Assembly: GCA_021848025.1 (NCBI GenBank)
Contig: JAJZND010000026.1
Location: forward strand, 1-42,339
Length of the DNA stretch: 42,339 nucleotides
Reading direction: 5' to 3'
Origin: Microcaldota archaeon
GTDB lineage: Archaea > Micrarchaeota > Micrarchaeia > Micrarchaeales > CABMGC01
Shown here: positions 1 to 9,712 of the stretch, one piece after another
How positions within the stretch are numbered: the first letter of the stretch is position 1
Layout: each line of letters starts with the position of its first letter
Notes under the pieces: generated by a model
What the model saw: the letters and a program-made list of their open reading frames with translations, nothing else
The model's database searches: none
Told to the model about the DNA's origin: nothing
Made by a program: the position numbers and the translations under genes

Positions 1-92
1 TTGAATAACGTCAATCCTTGGCCCGCGAATGCAAGACCAACCAACAATCCTGCCGCGACGGCGGCTATTCTCTTTGCGTATAGACTTTTCAT
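1..92 (-). CDS. N-terminus of a secreted/surface (possibly S-layer-like) protein, truncated by window edge
   Basis: Reverse complement reads ATG AAA AGT CTA TAC GCA AAG AGA ATA GCC... = MKSLYAKRIAAVAAGLLVGLAFAGQGLTLF, a typical signal peptide (basic n-region plus Ala/Leu/Gly h-region); frame runs off the left edge. Confidence 0.6.
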   Translation of the reverse strand, partial: MKSLYAKRIAAVAAGLLVGLAFAGQGLTLF

Positions 93-342
93 GCTATCAC
101 ATTAGTATTTTGTGAAGATAGATAAAAGTGTAAAGTATTTAAATAGTGATGTTTTATTTAATCTTTTTTTTATAAAAAGATTATTAAACTTCGGCGATTG
201 TTATACAGAACTTCTACGTATCACGTATTTGTTAGACAGTAGTAGAAGTACGCTTTTAAACGTTTCCTTTCTCTTCTTCGCCTTGTTCTGCGCAGTAAGC
301 AGGAAGTTGACAGGCTATATGATATATGAGCCCGGGTACAAC

Positions 343-376
343 ATTTGAATACAAGATACATTTGAATACAAGATAC
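343..376. repeat. Tandem 17-bp duplication ATTTGAATACAAGATAC x2
   Basis: Units 343-359 and 360-376. Confidence 0.9.
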
Positions 377-782
377 AATGACTGCAGAGGCTGAGCATGA
401 AATGTCTTTATATTCTCGATAGAACCCGCAAAAACATGACAAGACCTTGTTTGCAAAAACCCTTGGGATATGTAAAGAGGGTCTTCGCCTTCAACTGCGC
501 TGCGAAATGTCTTCTGATTAAGCATACGATTCTACAGAAATAAAAGAAGAGTGCAGAAGATGCGGAAGAACTCCTTTCATTTAAAGAAATTGGATGAGAT
601 TGAGAAAGTAAGGGAAACCCAGAGATTCAGATTACGGAAAGGGGCAACCATAAAATGTATTTTCTCAAGGCTCAACGATGTCTTCTGAGAAGCAAGAGCA
701 GGGCAGGCCTGAAAAAGCCCCACTCTGTGTTTTTCTGTCTTCTTTCCTGCGCAATAAGGTTATGCGATGTGAGGGCTTTGGC

Positions 783-2754
783 CTTGGCGAAGCGTTGGGA
801 TGCGGATTTCAAGGCCTTAATGGTAGGTGTCAAACCATTATAATATTAATTTTTTCATAAATACCATAATGAATGAAATGAGTAAGATCGCGTCTCTGCC
901 CTACATGAAGAAATGGCTTATAGTGGCATCTCTTCTTGGGATTATATCCGGCATCTCTGCCCTTGCATTTTACTATGCGATAATTTACGTCGAGCACATA
1001 TTTCTCGGGTCTCTTGTAGGCATGAGCATACCGCGCCCTGCAGGTGAAGGTGGCATCTCAGGATTCGTATACGATGTCAGAAATTACTGGTATATACCCA
1101 TCAGCATAGTAATCGGCGGCATTCTGTCCGGAGCGATAGTTTACAAGTTTGCTCCGGAGGCAGAGGGGCACGGCACCGATGCAGCAATAAAGTCCTTCCA
1201 CTACGACCAGGGAAAGATACGCCGAAGGATCCCTCTTGTAAAGGGGATAGCCTCTGCAATAACTATAGGCTCGGGAGGCAGCGCAGGAAGGGAAGGTCCA
1301 ACTGCCCAGATATCGGCAGGGATAGGATCTTTTATAGCGGATACCCTTGGCCTAAGCGATAATGACAGGAGGATGGCAGTAGCGGTATGCATAGGCGCAG
1401 GCATAGGCACGATCTTCAAAGCCCCGATAGGAGGGGCGATACTCGCAGCCGAAGTGCTGTATAAGCGGGACCTTGAGACTGAGGTAATATATCCATCAAT
1501 AATAGCAAGTGCTATAGGATACTCTATCTTTGGCTCGGTGGTTGGCTTCACGCCGATCTTCGGCTACAATTTAGTGCCATTCAGTGTGCTCCATCTTCCC
1601 ATGTATGCCATACTCGGCATAGTCACGGGGGTTCTCGCTATATTCTATATAAAGACATTTTATGGTATTCACGGGTTTTTCAATAAACTTAAGATAAGCA
1701 GGTACGCAAAGCCTGCAATTGGCGCAGTTGTAGTTGGAATCCTTGCGCTCTTCTTTCCCGAGATAATTGCCACAGGCTACGGATGGGTCCAGATACTGAT
1801 GAACGGATCGCTACAGCAGATCCCAACATTCGGAGTGCCGCTTCTCCTGATGCTCTTGCTTCTTCCATTCGTAAAGATTATAGCTACCTCGTTCAGCATA
1901 GGCTCGGGAGGCAGTGGAGGCGTATTTGCTCCGGGGATAGAGATCGGGGCAAGTGCAGGGCTTCTCATCTTCCTAATGTTTCATGCAATAAGCCCGTCTC
2001 TTGCGGCAATAGCTGCACCGTTCGTAATAATAGGCATGCTCTCCTTCTTCGGCGCAGCGGGAAAGGCGCCGATATCAGTGCTTATAATGGTGGTTGAGAT
2101 GACAGGCAGCCTGCAGCTTCTTCCAGGCGCGATGATAGCCGTTTTGATAGCATACTTCGTATCTGGAGACAATACCATATACCGTTCGCAGGTGCCTACA
2201 AGAAAAGACTCGCCAGTCCATTTTGGCGAATACAACGTTCCTATGCTCACGGAGATGACAATAGAGAGCATAGGGCTGCATGACATATCAATAAGCCCCG
2301 GTTCAACAATATCCAGCGCCACCAGGAAGATGAAGGCAGAGGGCCTTGCGTCCCTTCCGGTGGTAGAGAAAGGGAAGCTGATGGGCGTAGTCTATCTGCT
2401 TGATATAAACAATATGCGGGGTTCGGAGAGAATAAGGCCATTAATTAGAACCGGCAGCACGTACCTCAGGCTCCAAAATACTGCGGATGAGGCATGGGAG
2501 GTTATGGTTAAGAACAAGAGCACGTGGGTTTCAGTGGTGGAGAAGGGCAAGTACCTTGGTGCAATTACGCTTGACAGTATACTCGAGCGCTACAAAGGCA
2601 AGATCGCAACGCTCCGCATGAATCAAAAACAAGGTCGTACACCTTTGAATCCAAAATAGAAGCATATTTCTTTCTGCCTGCGTCGCTGCGGAGTAAGTTA
2701 CATAATAGGTAAATTTTTACTTGCTTGGCGAAGCGTTGGGATGCGGATTTCAAG
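783..2754. repeat. 31-bp perfect direct repeat (783-813 and 2724-2754) flanking the ClC gene
   Basis: CTTGGCGAAGCGTTGGGATGCGGATTTCAAG present twice in the same orientation. Confidence 0.9.
869..2659 (+). CDS. ClC family chloride channel/transporter with C-terminal CBS domains
   Basis: GSGGSAGREGPTAQISAGIGS and SIGSGGSGGVFAPGIEIGA selectivity-filter motifs; polytopic; C-terminal paired CBS-like region. Track ORF starts at 827, but ATG at 869 (MNEMSKIASLPYMKK) fits better with the TATA-like AT-rich element at about 837-850. Confidence 0.93.
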   Translation: MNEMSKIASLPYMKKWLIVASLLGIISGISALAFYYAIIYVEHIFLGSLVGMSIPRPAGEGGISGFVYDVRNYWYIPISIVIGGILSGAIVYKFAPEAEGHGTDAAIKSFHYDQGKIRRRIPLVKGIASAITIGSGGSAGREGPTAQISAGIGSFIADTLGLSDNDRRMAVAVCIGAGIGTIFKAPIGGAILAAEVLYKRDLETEVIYPSIIASAIGYSIFGSVVGFTPIFGYNLVPFSVLHLPMYAILGIVTGVLAIFYIKTFYGIHGFFNKLKISRYAKPAIGAVVVGILALFFPEIIATGYGWVQILMNGSLQQIPTFGVPLLLMLLLLPFVKIIATSFSIGSGGSGGVFAPGIEIGASAGLLIFLMFHAISPSLAAIAAPFVIIGMLSFFGAAGKAPISVLIMVVEMTGSLQLLPGAMIAVLIAYFVSGDNTIYRSQVPTRKDSPVHFGEYNVPMLTEMTIESIGLHDISISPGSTISSATRKMKAEGLASLPVVEKGKLMGVVYLLDINNMRGSERIRPLIRTGSTYLRLQNTADEAWEVMVKNKSTWVSVVEKGKYLGAITLDSILERYKGKIATLRMNQKQGRTPLNPK

Positions 2755-2883
2755 TTCCTGCGCATGAGCCTTTCAGGCTTTTTTGGCTCTTCATTTTGCC
2801 TTCTTCTTTAACCTTCTTTTTCAGGGCTCTCCGCCCTTTTCCTTCGCATCTCAAACCTTTTATAGTTTTTCTTAACAAGTGTA

Positions 2884-5367
2884 ATGAAATATTGTGATAT
2901 AGTGGAAGAAGCAACGCAGCAGGAAGCGCACGTCAAGCAGAAATGGAAATGGACAGGCATTTCGAGGGCGCAGCTTCTCTTCCTCGCTGCATTTATTGTA
3001 CTGATAATCGCTGCTGTGGTAGAGAGGACCTCTATGCTGAGGTTCTTCGGCTTCTACGAGCCGGATGGCTTCTATCACTTCTCAGTAATAAGGGCAGCCA
3101 TATCCAACAGCTACCACATACCTAAATATCTCAGCATTTCCGGATGGCCATTGAGCGGCGCGGTTACTGAGCCGAATGGCTTCTACTGGGTCACCATGCT
3201 CCCTTATCTTTTGATAGGATGGACGGGAATAAGCTATTATAACGTAATGAGGCTGGTGCCTGTCCTCTTCGGCATCTTTGACATGATAGGCGCTTACTAC
3301 CTTGCAAGATTCTTCAACAAGGACAAATTCTTCCTCTTTCTCGTGCTTGCGCTTGTTGCGCTGAGCGCGGGCGATGCCGCCAGAACCAGCGCGCTGATAT
3401 ACAGGGGAGACGGCTTTATCACGATCTTCCTCCTTATATCGCTGATTTTTGTAGCCAAGATATTTACAGCGGAGAAAAACAGGAACAGGTTCATTGTTTT
3501 TGCTCTCCTCTCGGGCATCTTCCTCAGCCTCTGCAATTATGTATGGAACGGCGCGCCGTTTGCAGGGCTTGTGTACATAATATCGCTGCTCCTGATAATG
3601 GTAACGGCCTTCGTCCTCGACAAGAAGGATGTGCTCGGCAGGGTGGGCTACCTTGTTCTGGCTCTCATAGTATGGCATATACTAGTCAATTTCTACCTCT
3701 CCTCCGGCTTTATAAGCGGGCAGCTGCTCGTTGGCCTGAGATTCACTCCAGTATATGTTGCAATTGCAGCGATGTGGCTGCTGCTGAATTATGGAATCGA
3801 GCCGCTTAAAAGCAAATTCCTTTCCAGCGTGCCGGCGAGGCTCGCCTTGATCGCCATTGTAGTCCTCCTTATCACAGGTGTCGTTGACCTCTTCTTCCAT
3901 CCGCTTCTTGTTGAGGTCTTTTACGATAACGGATTTGTTAATACGAGCAACTTCACTGCAACCATACAGGAGCTGACAAGCCCGACTCCGGCTTTCCTCT
4001 ATGCAAGCTTCGGAGCAACTCTCTTTAGCACCCCTATGTCAATAGTCATATGGCTCTCCTCTTTCAACAGCCTTTCCAGCTCGACTGTGGCGCAGGCTAC
4101 AGCAGAGCTCGTCAGGAACTCTCTCGCGTGGATAGTGATGTGCCTTGGCTTTATACCTTACTTCTTCATGCGCGTGTACGATTCCGGAATGAATGGAGGT
4201 TGGTTTGACGGCGCCCCTGCGCTCCGGCTTGAATACAAGCCTGTCCTGCTCATTTTCGTAAGCTATTTTGCAGTGACTGCATACCTGCAGCTCTTCGCGG
4301 TCCGCTTCAATTCCCTCATCTCCGTGCCGCTCGCCATCTTCGCAGCATATACACTCTACTGGATTGTAATTGGGGCCGGACCAATCATACTGGGAATCTT
4401 CAGCAAGAGACCGGATTATACGTTCGTTGTACTTGCAGGCACATTTTTGGTGCTCATGCTTCTTGTTTACATATTTTACGTGGACATGCAGTACGACGCG
4501 CTTCTGACGCAGGCAGACGGCATAAACCCATCATTCATAAGCGCACTGCAGTGGTTCAAGGCCAATTCAAGCCCAAACAGCGTTGCGCTTGCCATCTGGC
4601 CTGACGGAAGCGTAATAGAAGGCATAGCAAACAGGACAAGCGTTACAGACAGCGTAGGCTCGCAGAATGTGCAGAAGGCAGATTCGTTTGCAAGATGGCT
4701 GCTCAATACCAGCAATGACCCGCAATTCCTTACAGGCAATTTAAGCGGCATGCCAGATTACATCATAGCTAGGTACTTCTGGATAGATGAAGGCACTGGC
4801 ATCTTCCAGGAATCAGGGCTTAATGCAAGCACAGAAGCCAATTACACGCTAGCTATACTCAATGAGATCTCTGAAGCCAACCAGGTAAACGGCACGCTTG
4901 AGCTAAAACTCTTCAACCCTGCAGGCACAACCACTTACACTGCAATACACAATGGAAGCGTGGAGAGCTATGCAGTGCTCAGCAACGGAGCAGTCTCGCC
5001 ATTCTCGTATGTAGGCTTCTATGACGAGAGCAACGGCAACTTCAGCTATGTGCATACGTCGGGCTACAACATAACCAACGGAGACACCTTGCTTATACAA
5101 TATTCTGAAGTGCCTAATCACAGCGTACCGGTAAACATAACAAGCGCGTACATAATGCCGGACAGGTTCGCAAATAGCAACATGATGAAGCTTCTCTTCT
5201 TCTGCGGCGCGGCTGCCTGCACATGGGACAATGGCGCGGCTACGCTCTCTTTAGTATACATAAACCAGGATACGAAGATCTTCAGGATAAACTACAATGC
5301 TACGCTTATGGGCCAGTACAATGCATACCGGGCAGAGCATGCGGCTGCGGTTGCAAGCGGCAAATAG
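2884..5367 (+). CDS. aglB: STT3/AglB-like oligosaccharyltransferase
   Basis: 827 aa; about 13 N-terminal TMs; EPDGFYHF in first luminal loop; IWPDGSVIEGIANRTSVTDS corresponds to the WWDYG...ANRTS region; leaderless TATA (ttttatag about 2857-2864). Confidence 0.85.
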   Translation: MKYCDIVEEATQQEAHVKQKWKWTGISRAQLLFLAAFIVLIIAAVVERTSMLRFFGFYEPDGFYHFSVIRAAISNSYHIPKYLSISGWPLSGAVTEPNGFYWVTMLPYLLIGWTGISYYNVMRLVPVLFGIFDMIGAYYLARFFNKDKFFLFLVLALVALSAGDAARTSALIYRGDGFITIFLLISLIFVAKIFTAEKNRNRFIVFALLSGIFLSLCNYVWNGAPFAGLVYIISLLLIMVTAFVLDKKDVLGRVGYLVLALIVWHILVNFYLSSGFISGQLLVGLRFTPVYVAIAAMWLLLNYGIEPLKSKFLSSVPARLALIAIVVLLITGVVDLFFHPLLVEVFYDNGFVNTSNFTATIQELTSPTPAFLYASFGATLFSTPMSIVIWLSSFNSLSSSTVAQATAELVRNSLAWIVMCLGFIPYFFMRVYDSGMNGGWFDGAPALRLEYKPVLLIFVSYFAVTAYLQLFAVRFNSLISVPLAIFAAYTLYWIVIGAGPIILGIFSKRPDYTFVVLAGTFLVLMLLVYIFYVDMQYDALLTQADGINPSFISALQWFKANSSPNSVALAIWPDGSVIEGIANRTSVTDSVGSQNVQKADSFARWLLNTSNDPQFLTGNLSGMPDYIIARYFWIDEGTGIFQESGLNASTEANYTLAILNEISEANQVNGTLELKLFNPAGTTTYTAIHNGSVESYAVLSNGAVSPFSYVGFYDESNGNFSYVHTSGYNITNGDTLLIQYSEVPNHSVPVNITSAYIMPDRFANSNMMKLLFFCGAAACTWDNGAATLSLVYINQDTKIFRINYNATLMGQYNAYRAEHAAAVASGK

Positions 5368-5605
5368 CGCGCGCGGCTTTACAGCGTAGAGCGCAGCACT
5401 CGGATTGCGTGGTTCGCATGGAGGCCATGCCTTTTCAACTGGCCAGCAGGTTTTACATAGTAAGCGTGTGAAGCTTATCTTTCTATCAGTCACTGCCGCA
5501 ACATCATGCCTGCTGTCGCAGAGCAGGGCTGCGAAGCCAGATTGTGCTCGTTGAGAAGAATGTGCAGAGAATATGATTTGGTATAATAAAGTATCCGCAG
5601 CGCTT

Positions 5606-6994
5606 CTATCCGACGTAGCGTGGTGCGACTATCTTAAGCGTGTCAGTTGAGCCTTTCCTGAGAGGAGTTCCTGACAGTATCGCGTAATTCTTTATGCCCA
5701 TCCTCTCTGCAATGCTGCCTATGCGCTTGAGCATCTGGTCTGTTGAACGATAAGGGGATATCTCAATGCTGCTGACACCCCAGTGCAGCTTCAGCGACTT
5801 TCTTATTCCAGGATCAGGCGAAAGCGCCACTATCTCCGCATTTGGCCTGTGCCTTGAAAGCATCATTGCTGTTCCGCCGCTTTGGGTGGGCACGAAGATA
5901 TGGGATAGATTATATCTTGAAGAGATATCTGAAGCTGCGGCGGTTATCTCGGCGGCGAGCGTGCCGGGTGACTCGTAAAGCGTGTAATGCTTCTTGTGGC
6001 CCTGGAAGATCTCGAAGTTGCCTGCCGCCTCGCTGAGCACCGAAAGCGCCTCGACAGGATACTTCCCCGCCGCGGTTTCGTCGCTCAGCATCAGAGCGTC
6101 TGCGCCGGAGTAGACTGCGAATGCTATATCGCTAGGCTCCGACCTGGTAGGCTTGCTCGAATTGACCATGCTGGCAAGGAGCTGGGTTGCTACTATGACA
6201 GGCTTGCCGTGCTTCCTTGCGCTCCTTATTATCTCCATCTGCATTGCCGGGAACGATGTCCATCCTACGTCAAGGGCAAGGTCTCCCCTGGCAACCATAA
6301 GCGCCTCAGTTTCCCTCGCAATGGCATCTATGCTTCTTACCGCATCCCCTGTCTCTATCTTCGCTATTATTGAATTGAATTTGGACTCATTTCTAAGCTT
6401 CTCGACATCCTCGGGCTTGCGCACGAAAGATTCTGCAATGAAATCGAATCCGTGCTTCCTTGCAAACTCGGCAAGGGAGATGTCTTCATCTGTAGGAGGA
6501 GAGACTCCGCCCCTGAGATTCCTTATGCTGAGCCCCTTTCTGCTCCTGAGCATGCCGTCTTCAAGCGCAACGCACGTTATGGCATTGTCTGATGTGCCTG
6601 TGACGCGGAGCTGGGGCGAGCCGTCGCCTATGAATGCAAGCGAGCCTTCTTTCACGGAGCCGGCTAGATCGTATTCTACTGGCACAGGATTCGGCGCGTT
6701 GATCGGCTTCTTTGAGCCTACGTAATAGAAATTGATCTGCCCTCCTTTCTTTACCGCTACATCATGCTCAAGGACGCCGAGCCTTATCTTGGGCCCGGGC
6801 AGATCTGCCATGAATGCAACTTCCCTGCCGAGCCTGCCTGCGGCGCGCTCTATCCGTTCTTTAGCATCGAGCCACTGCGGAGCGTCGCCATGCGACATAT
6901 TTATCCTTATGACATCGATAAAACGCAGTGCCTTCTCGAGCACTCCCTTTCCGTCCAACGCAGGACCATAAGTTGCTATTATCTTTGTCTTCAT
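5606..6994 (-). CDS. pyk: Pyruvate kinase
   Basis: MKTKIIATYGPA..IRINMSHGD, PGPKIRLG, AKIETGDAVRSID, MVARGDLALDVG, VIVATQLLASM, PTRSEPSDIAFAVYSGADALMLSDETAAGKYPVEAL. Confidence 0.95.
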   Translation of the reverse strand: MKTKIIATYGPALDGKGVLEKALRFIDVIRINMSHGDAPQWLDAKERIERAAGRLGREVAFMADLPGPKIRLGVLEHDVAVKKGGQINFYYVGSKKPINAPNPVPVEYDLAGSVKEGSLAFIGDGSPQLRVTGTSDNAITCVALEDGMLRSRKGLSIRNLRGGVSPPTDEDISLAEFARKHGFDFIAESFVRKPEDVEKLRNESKFNSIIAKIETGDAVRSIDAIARETEALMVARGDLALDVGWTSFPAMQMEIIRSARKHGKPVIVATQLLASMVNSSKPTRSEPSDIAFAVYSGADALMLSDETAAGKYPVEALSVLSEAAGNFEIFQGHKKHYTLYESPGTLAAEITAAASDISSRYNLSHIFVPTQSGGTAMMLSRHRPNAEIVALSPDPGIRKSLKLHWGVSSIEISPYRSTDQMLKRIGSIAERMGIKNYAILSGTPLRKGSTDTLKIVAPRYVG

Positions 6995-7095
6995 TTACTC
7001 ACTCACGCCGGCTCTTAATTCAAGCATAGGAGGAAGATATGGAAATGGGCCAGAAGAGCCCGAATAAAATAAAGATTGCTTTTGTATTTGCAGGT

Positions 7096-7473
7096 TTACT
7101 CCAAGTAAGACCATGCACTGCCTATGAACCCCAGTATAAAGCCGATAAGGCTTATGCCGAAATATACGCTCGTGCCTGCGGTCAGTGCGAAGAGAGAGAA
7201 GCCCGCGACGACATTTGAGAGAAATGCAAGCCTGGTGCCGCGCTCATTTTGCCTGTTGAAAGTCGCTATGCTCGTGAAGAGCAGTAGCACCGAACCGGTC
7301 ACTGCTGCAGCATACAGCAAAGGCTGCCAGACTGAGCCGTTAGCCCACGGAAAAGTAGCCCCTACACCGGTAGCAGTCATTATGGCATAGAAGAAGAATA
7401 AGCTCGCTAGAAACTCGAAACCGAAAACCCACCCACTGCTCAGTCTCAGTGCCGCATCTTTTTGTTTGGCCAT
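7096..7473 (-). CDS. Small polytopic membrane protein (about 4 TM), unknown function
   Basis: 125 aa, four hydrophobic segments; ATG start after an AT-rich intergenic region. Confidence 0.65.
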   Translation of the reverse strand: MAKQKDAALRLSSGWVFGFEFLASLFFFYAIMTATGVGATFPWANGSVWQPLLYAAAVTGSVLLLFTSIATFNRQNERGTRLAFLSNVVAGFSLFALTAGTSVYFGISLIGFILGFIGSAWSYLE

Positions 7474-7613
7474 TTTATCACATATCTCATTAGTATTTGA
7501 ATAAGATGGAAAGGCTTTTAACTTTATCTGGCCATCATGGCAGATGTACCGTTTAAGCTTTGATGGAAGAAGGCGATCTTCCCTTCATCAGGCTTTGCCA
7601 TCAGAGAATAAGG

Positions 7614-7663
7614 GGTGTTAGGTGAATGGGGATCTGGTGGGACAATAATTAGCACCTAACACC
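7614..7663. repeat. Perfect 11-bp inverted repeat GGTGTTAGGTG / CACCTAACACC, 28-bp spacer
   Basis: Arms 7614-7624 and 7653-7663, read directly. Confidence 0.9.
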
Positions 7664-7742
7664 TATTGGTGGATGTAAAAATCCTGATATATAAGCATTA
7701 CTATAAATGCAGCATGCGACAAGCAGGATTGTTATTTTGAAG

Positions 7743-7814
7743 GGCCTTAGCCGGGATTCGAACCCGGACCTGGGGATCCACAGTCCCCTATGCTAGCCAT
7801 TACACCACTGAGGC
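7743..7814 (-). tRNA. tRNA-His (GTG anticodon)
   Basis: Minus strand GCCTCAG T G GTGT..GCAT A GGGGA CTGTGGA TCCCC AGGT CCGGG TTCGAAT CCCGG CTAAGGC C; all arms fold (one C-A mismatch in the acceptor stem); C73; no encoded CCA; TATA-like catataaaat about 25 bp upstream. Confidence 0.95.
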
Positions 7815-7889
7815 ATTTGAAGTAACTTGAATTTTATATGTATAGAATAATAAATAGGCAGTGCAGGATTTATAGAATAAGCGTATAAA

Positions 7890-8201
7890 CTATGGCGTAG
7901 GACCCTGGGGCCTGTCTATTACCGAGCCAGGCTCTGGAGGCATACCAGGATAAGGAGTATTCCTTTTCTCTCGGGACCTTTGCATCGCTTCCAACTTCCT
8001 GAGGCGTAATCTCCTCATTTCTTCCGCTTCCTCTTCGCGTCGTAATTTTTCCAGTTTTTCTTTACGAATTGCAAGAGCTTCAGCATCCATTTCAGCACCT
8101 ATCTTTCTTCTTTTATATTCAGGGCTTTCTGACCTGAAATGGCTTTTATACCAATAATATATACCTCTTTTGCTCCCTTCTGTCAATTTTACATAAAGCA
8201 T
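7890..8201 (-). CDS. Charged coiled-coil protein; possibly the frameshifted C-terminal part of the upstream ankyrin gene
   Basis: 103 aa from ATG, but the open frame continues upstream without a stop to about 8384 (FINQKYGSRIAEQAPLRNNREKFVVKGPYLWENNQYLQEGSIETALSEARRARQYKQYKEFM...) with no ATG/GTG/TTG there. Confidence 0.45.
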   Translation of the reverse strand: MLYVKLTEGSKRGIYYWYKSHFRSESPEYKRRKIGAEMDAEALAIRKEKLEKLRREEEAEEMRRLRLRKLEAMQRSREKRNTPYPGMPPEPGSVIDRPQGPTP

Positions 8202-8353
8202 AAATTCTTTATATTGCTTATATTGTCTTGCTCTTCTTGCTTCACTTAGCGCGGTCTCTATTGACCCTTCTTGAAGGTATTGATTATTTTCCCATAAATA
8301 TGGTCCTTTTACTACGAATTTTTCTCTGTTATTTCTTAGTGGTGCTTGTTCTG

Positions 8354-9712
8354 CTATTCTACTTCCGTATTTTTGGTTAATAAATCACGATCTCTTAGGC
8401 GATCTTCTACCTTTTGCTCCTTTTCTATACGTTTATATTCGAAGAATTCTGGGCTACCTGGCATATTTTTTGCCCTATATCTGAAAAGAATTTCAGAATT
8501 TTTCTTTGAGTAGGATTCAATATAAGTGGCAGTTAAACTTCCAGTAACGCCTTCAACAGCCCCATTGTCCAACAACAACCTCGTTATTCTGTCTCTTCTA
8601 TGTGCTATAGAAAAGAAGATTGGCGGGGCTTCTAGATAAGTCGTGTGGTCTGGCAGTTCGTGTACGTATGTCGGGGATAGCTTGCGTATATCTGCCCCGT
8701 ATCGTATATACAATTTTGCACTTTCTATATCATTGTCTTCTATTGCTTGCACTAGATAAGATTTTCCATAACTTAATTCTTCCTTGTTTATGTCCCCTCC
8801 TGCCTGTAATAATAGCCTTACTGTTTCAAGGGTTTCAGTTTTGCCTAATGGAATAAAGTCAGGCCCATACAAGTCAGTTTTCTTTACTTTGTCAATAGCA
8901 GCTTCTACCTCTAAAAGCCTTCTTAAAAGGGCGTGTCTCAATGCACTCTGTATGTTATGCATTAGCGGCTTTACCTGACTTTCCTGAAGCAGCAATCTTA
9001 CTTTTTCATACCTGCCTGCATCTGAAGCTACGATCAACGGCGTTTTATAGCTTATGCCTAATGGGTCTCCGTACTTGTACTTTTTCATGAACACTCTCTG
9101 GTATTTGTCATCTTTAAGCCACCTGCTCCGCAGCCTTCCACGATAGTGAAATGCATGGTTTACTAATCCACTATCCACTATTTTCTCCTTGAATTTTTCT
9201 ATCTCGGATTTAGATTGGCTTAGCTTCTCTATCTTATCAGGATGGGAAGGATCTTTTCTCGGTAGATTACGCCTTCTCCTTAATCTATAGACATACGCTC
9301 CTGCAAGAAGGCCAGTCCCCGCAGCTCCTATGATTACAGCATCTTGTGCAGACCTGTCTTTTCCTATTACTAAATCACGCATCACTTCTTTTACCGGTTT
9401 GTATTTTTCTGCCTCTCTGAGTATTTCCGATGTGGTGGTTTCTACTTTCTTTATAATGCCATTACTCTTGCTACTAGTTGCACGCACAACAGTTGTAGAA
9501 TTAAAAACAGTGCTGGTTGTTTGCTGCGCACTACTTGTAGCTGTAAAGGCAGCAATCGACGATAGTGAAATTGCAGCAGTAGCTAAAGATGTATTTATTG
9601 CCCTTCTTAGATTATAATGCGCAGATTCTCTTACATTGGTGTCTCTACTCAGTTCACCTAGTTGATTTGCCTTTGAAGCGGCGCTTGTTGCATGCAATAG
9701 TGTAGCTTTCAT
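8354..9712 (-). CDS. Membrane-anchored ankyrin-repeat protein
   Basis: N-terminal hydrophobic segment, EKYKPVKEVMRDLVIGKDRSAQDAVIIGAAGTGLLAGAYVYRLRRRR, then ankyrin-like units (TPLIVASDAGRYEKVRLLLQES, ETVRLLLQAGGDINKEE, NDIESAKLYIRYGADIRK, DRITRLLLDNGAVEG). Confidence 0.8.
   Translation of the reverse strand: MKATLLHATSAASKANQLGELSRDTNVRESAHYNLRRAINTSLATAAISLSSIAAFTATSSAQQTTSTVFNSTTVVRATSSKSNGIIKKVETTTSEILREAEKYKPVKEVMRDLVIGKDRSAQDAVIIGAAGTGLLAGAYVYRLRRRRNLPRKDPSHPDKIEKLSQSKSEIEKFKEKIVDSGLVNHAFHYRGRLRSRWLKDDKYQRVFMKKYKYGDPLGISYKTPLIVASDAGRYEKVRLLLQESQVKPLMHNIQSALRHALLRRLLEVEAAIDKVKKTDLYGPDFIPLGKTETLETVRLLLQAGGDINKEELSYGKSYLVQAIEDNDIESAKLYIRYGADIRKLSPTYVHELPDHTTYLEAPPIFFSIAHRRDRITRLLLDNGAVEGVTGSLTATYIESYSKKNSEILFRYRAKNMPGSPEFFEYKRIEKEQKVEDRLRDRDLLTKNTEVE

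Noticed and set aside
655-860. Two short overlapping ORFs upstream of ClC
   Set aside because: Contain the 31-bp repeat and lie in the ClC upstream region; no protein-like features
3082-3678. 198-aa antisense ORF inside STT3/AglB
   Set aside because: Opposite strand to a strongly supported gene; composition (many H/Y/E, no fold-like pattern) looks like a reflected codon-bias artefact
6153-6725. 190-aa ORF antisense to pyruvate kinase
   Set aside because: Mirror ORF of a confident pyk gene
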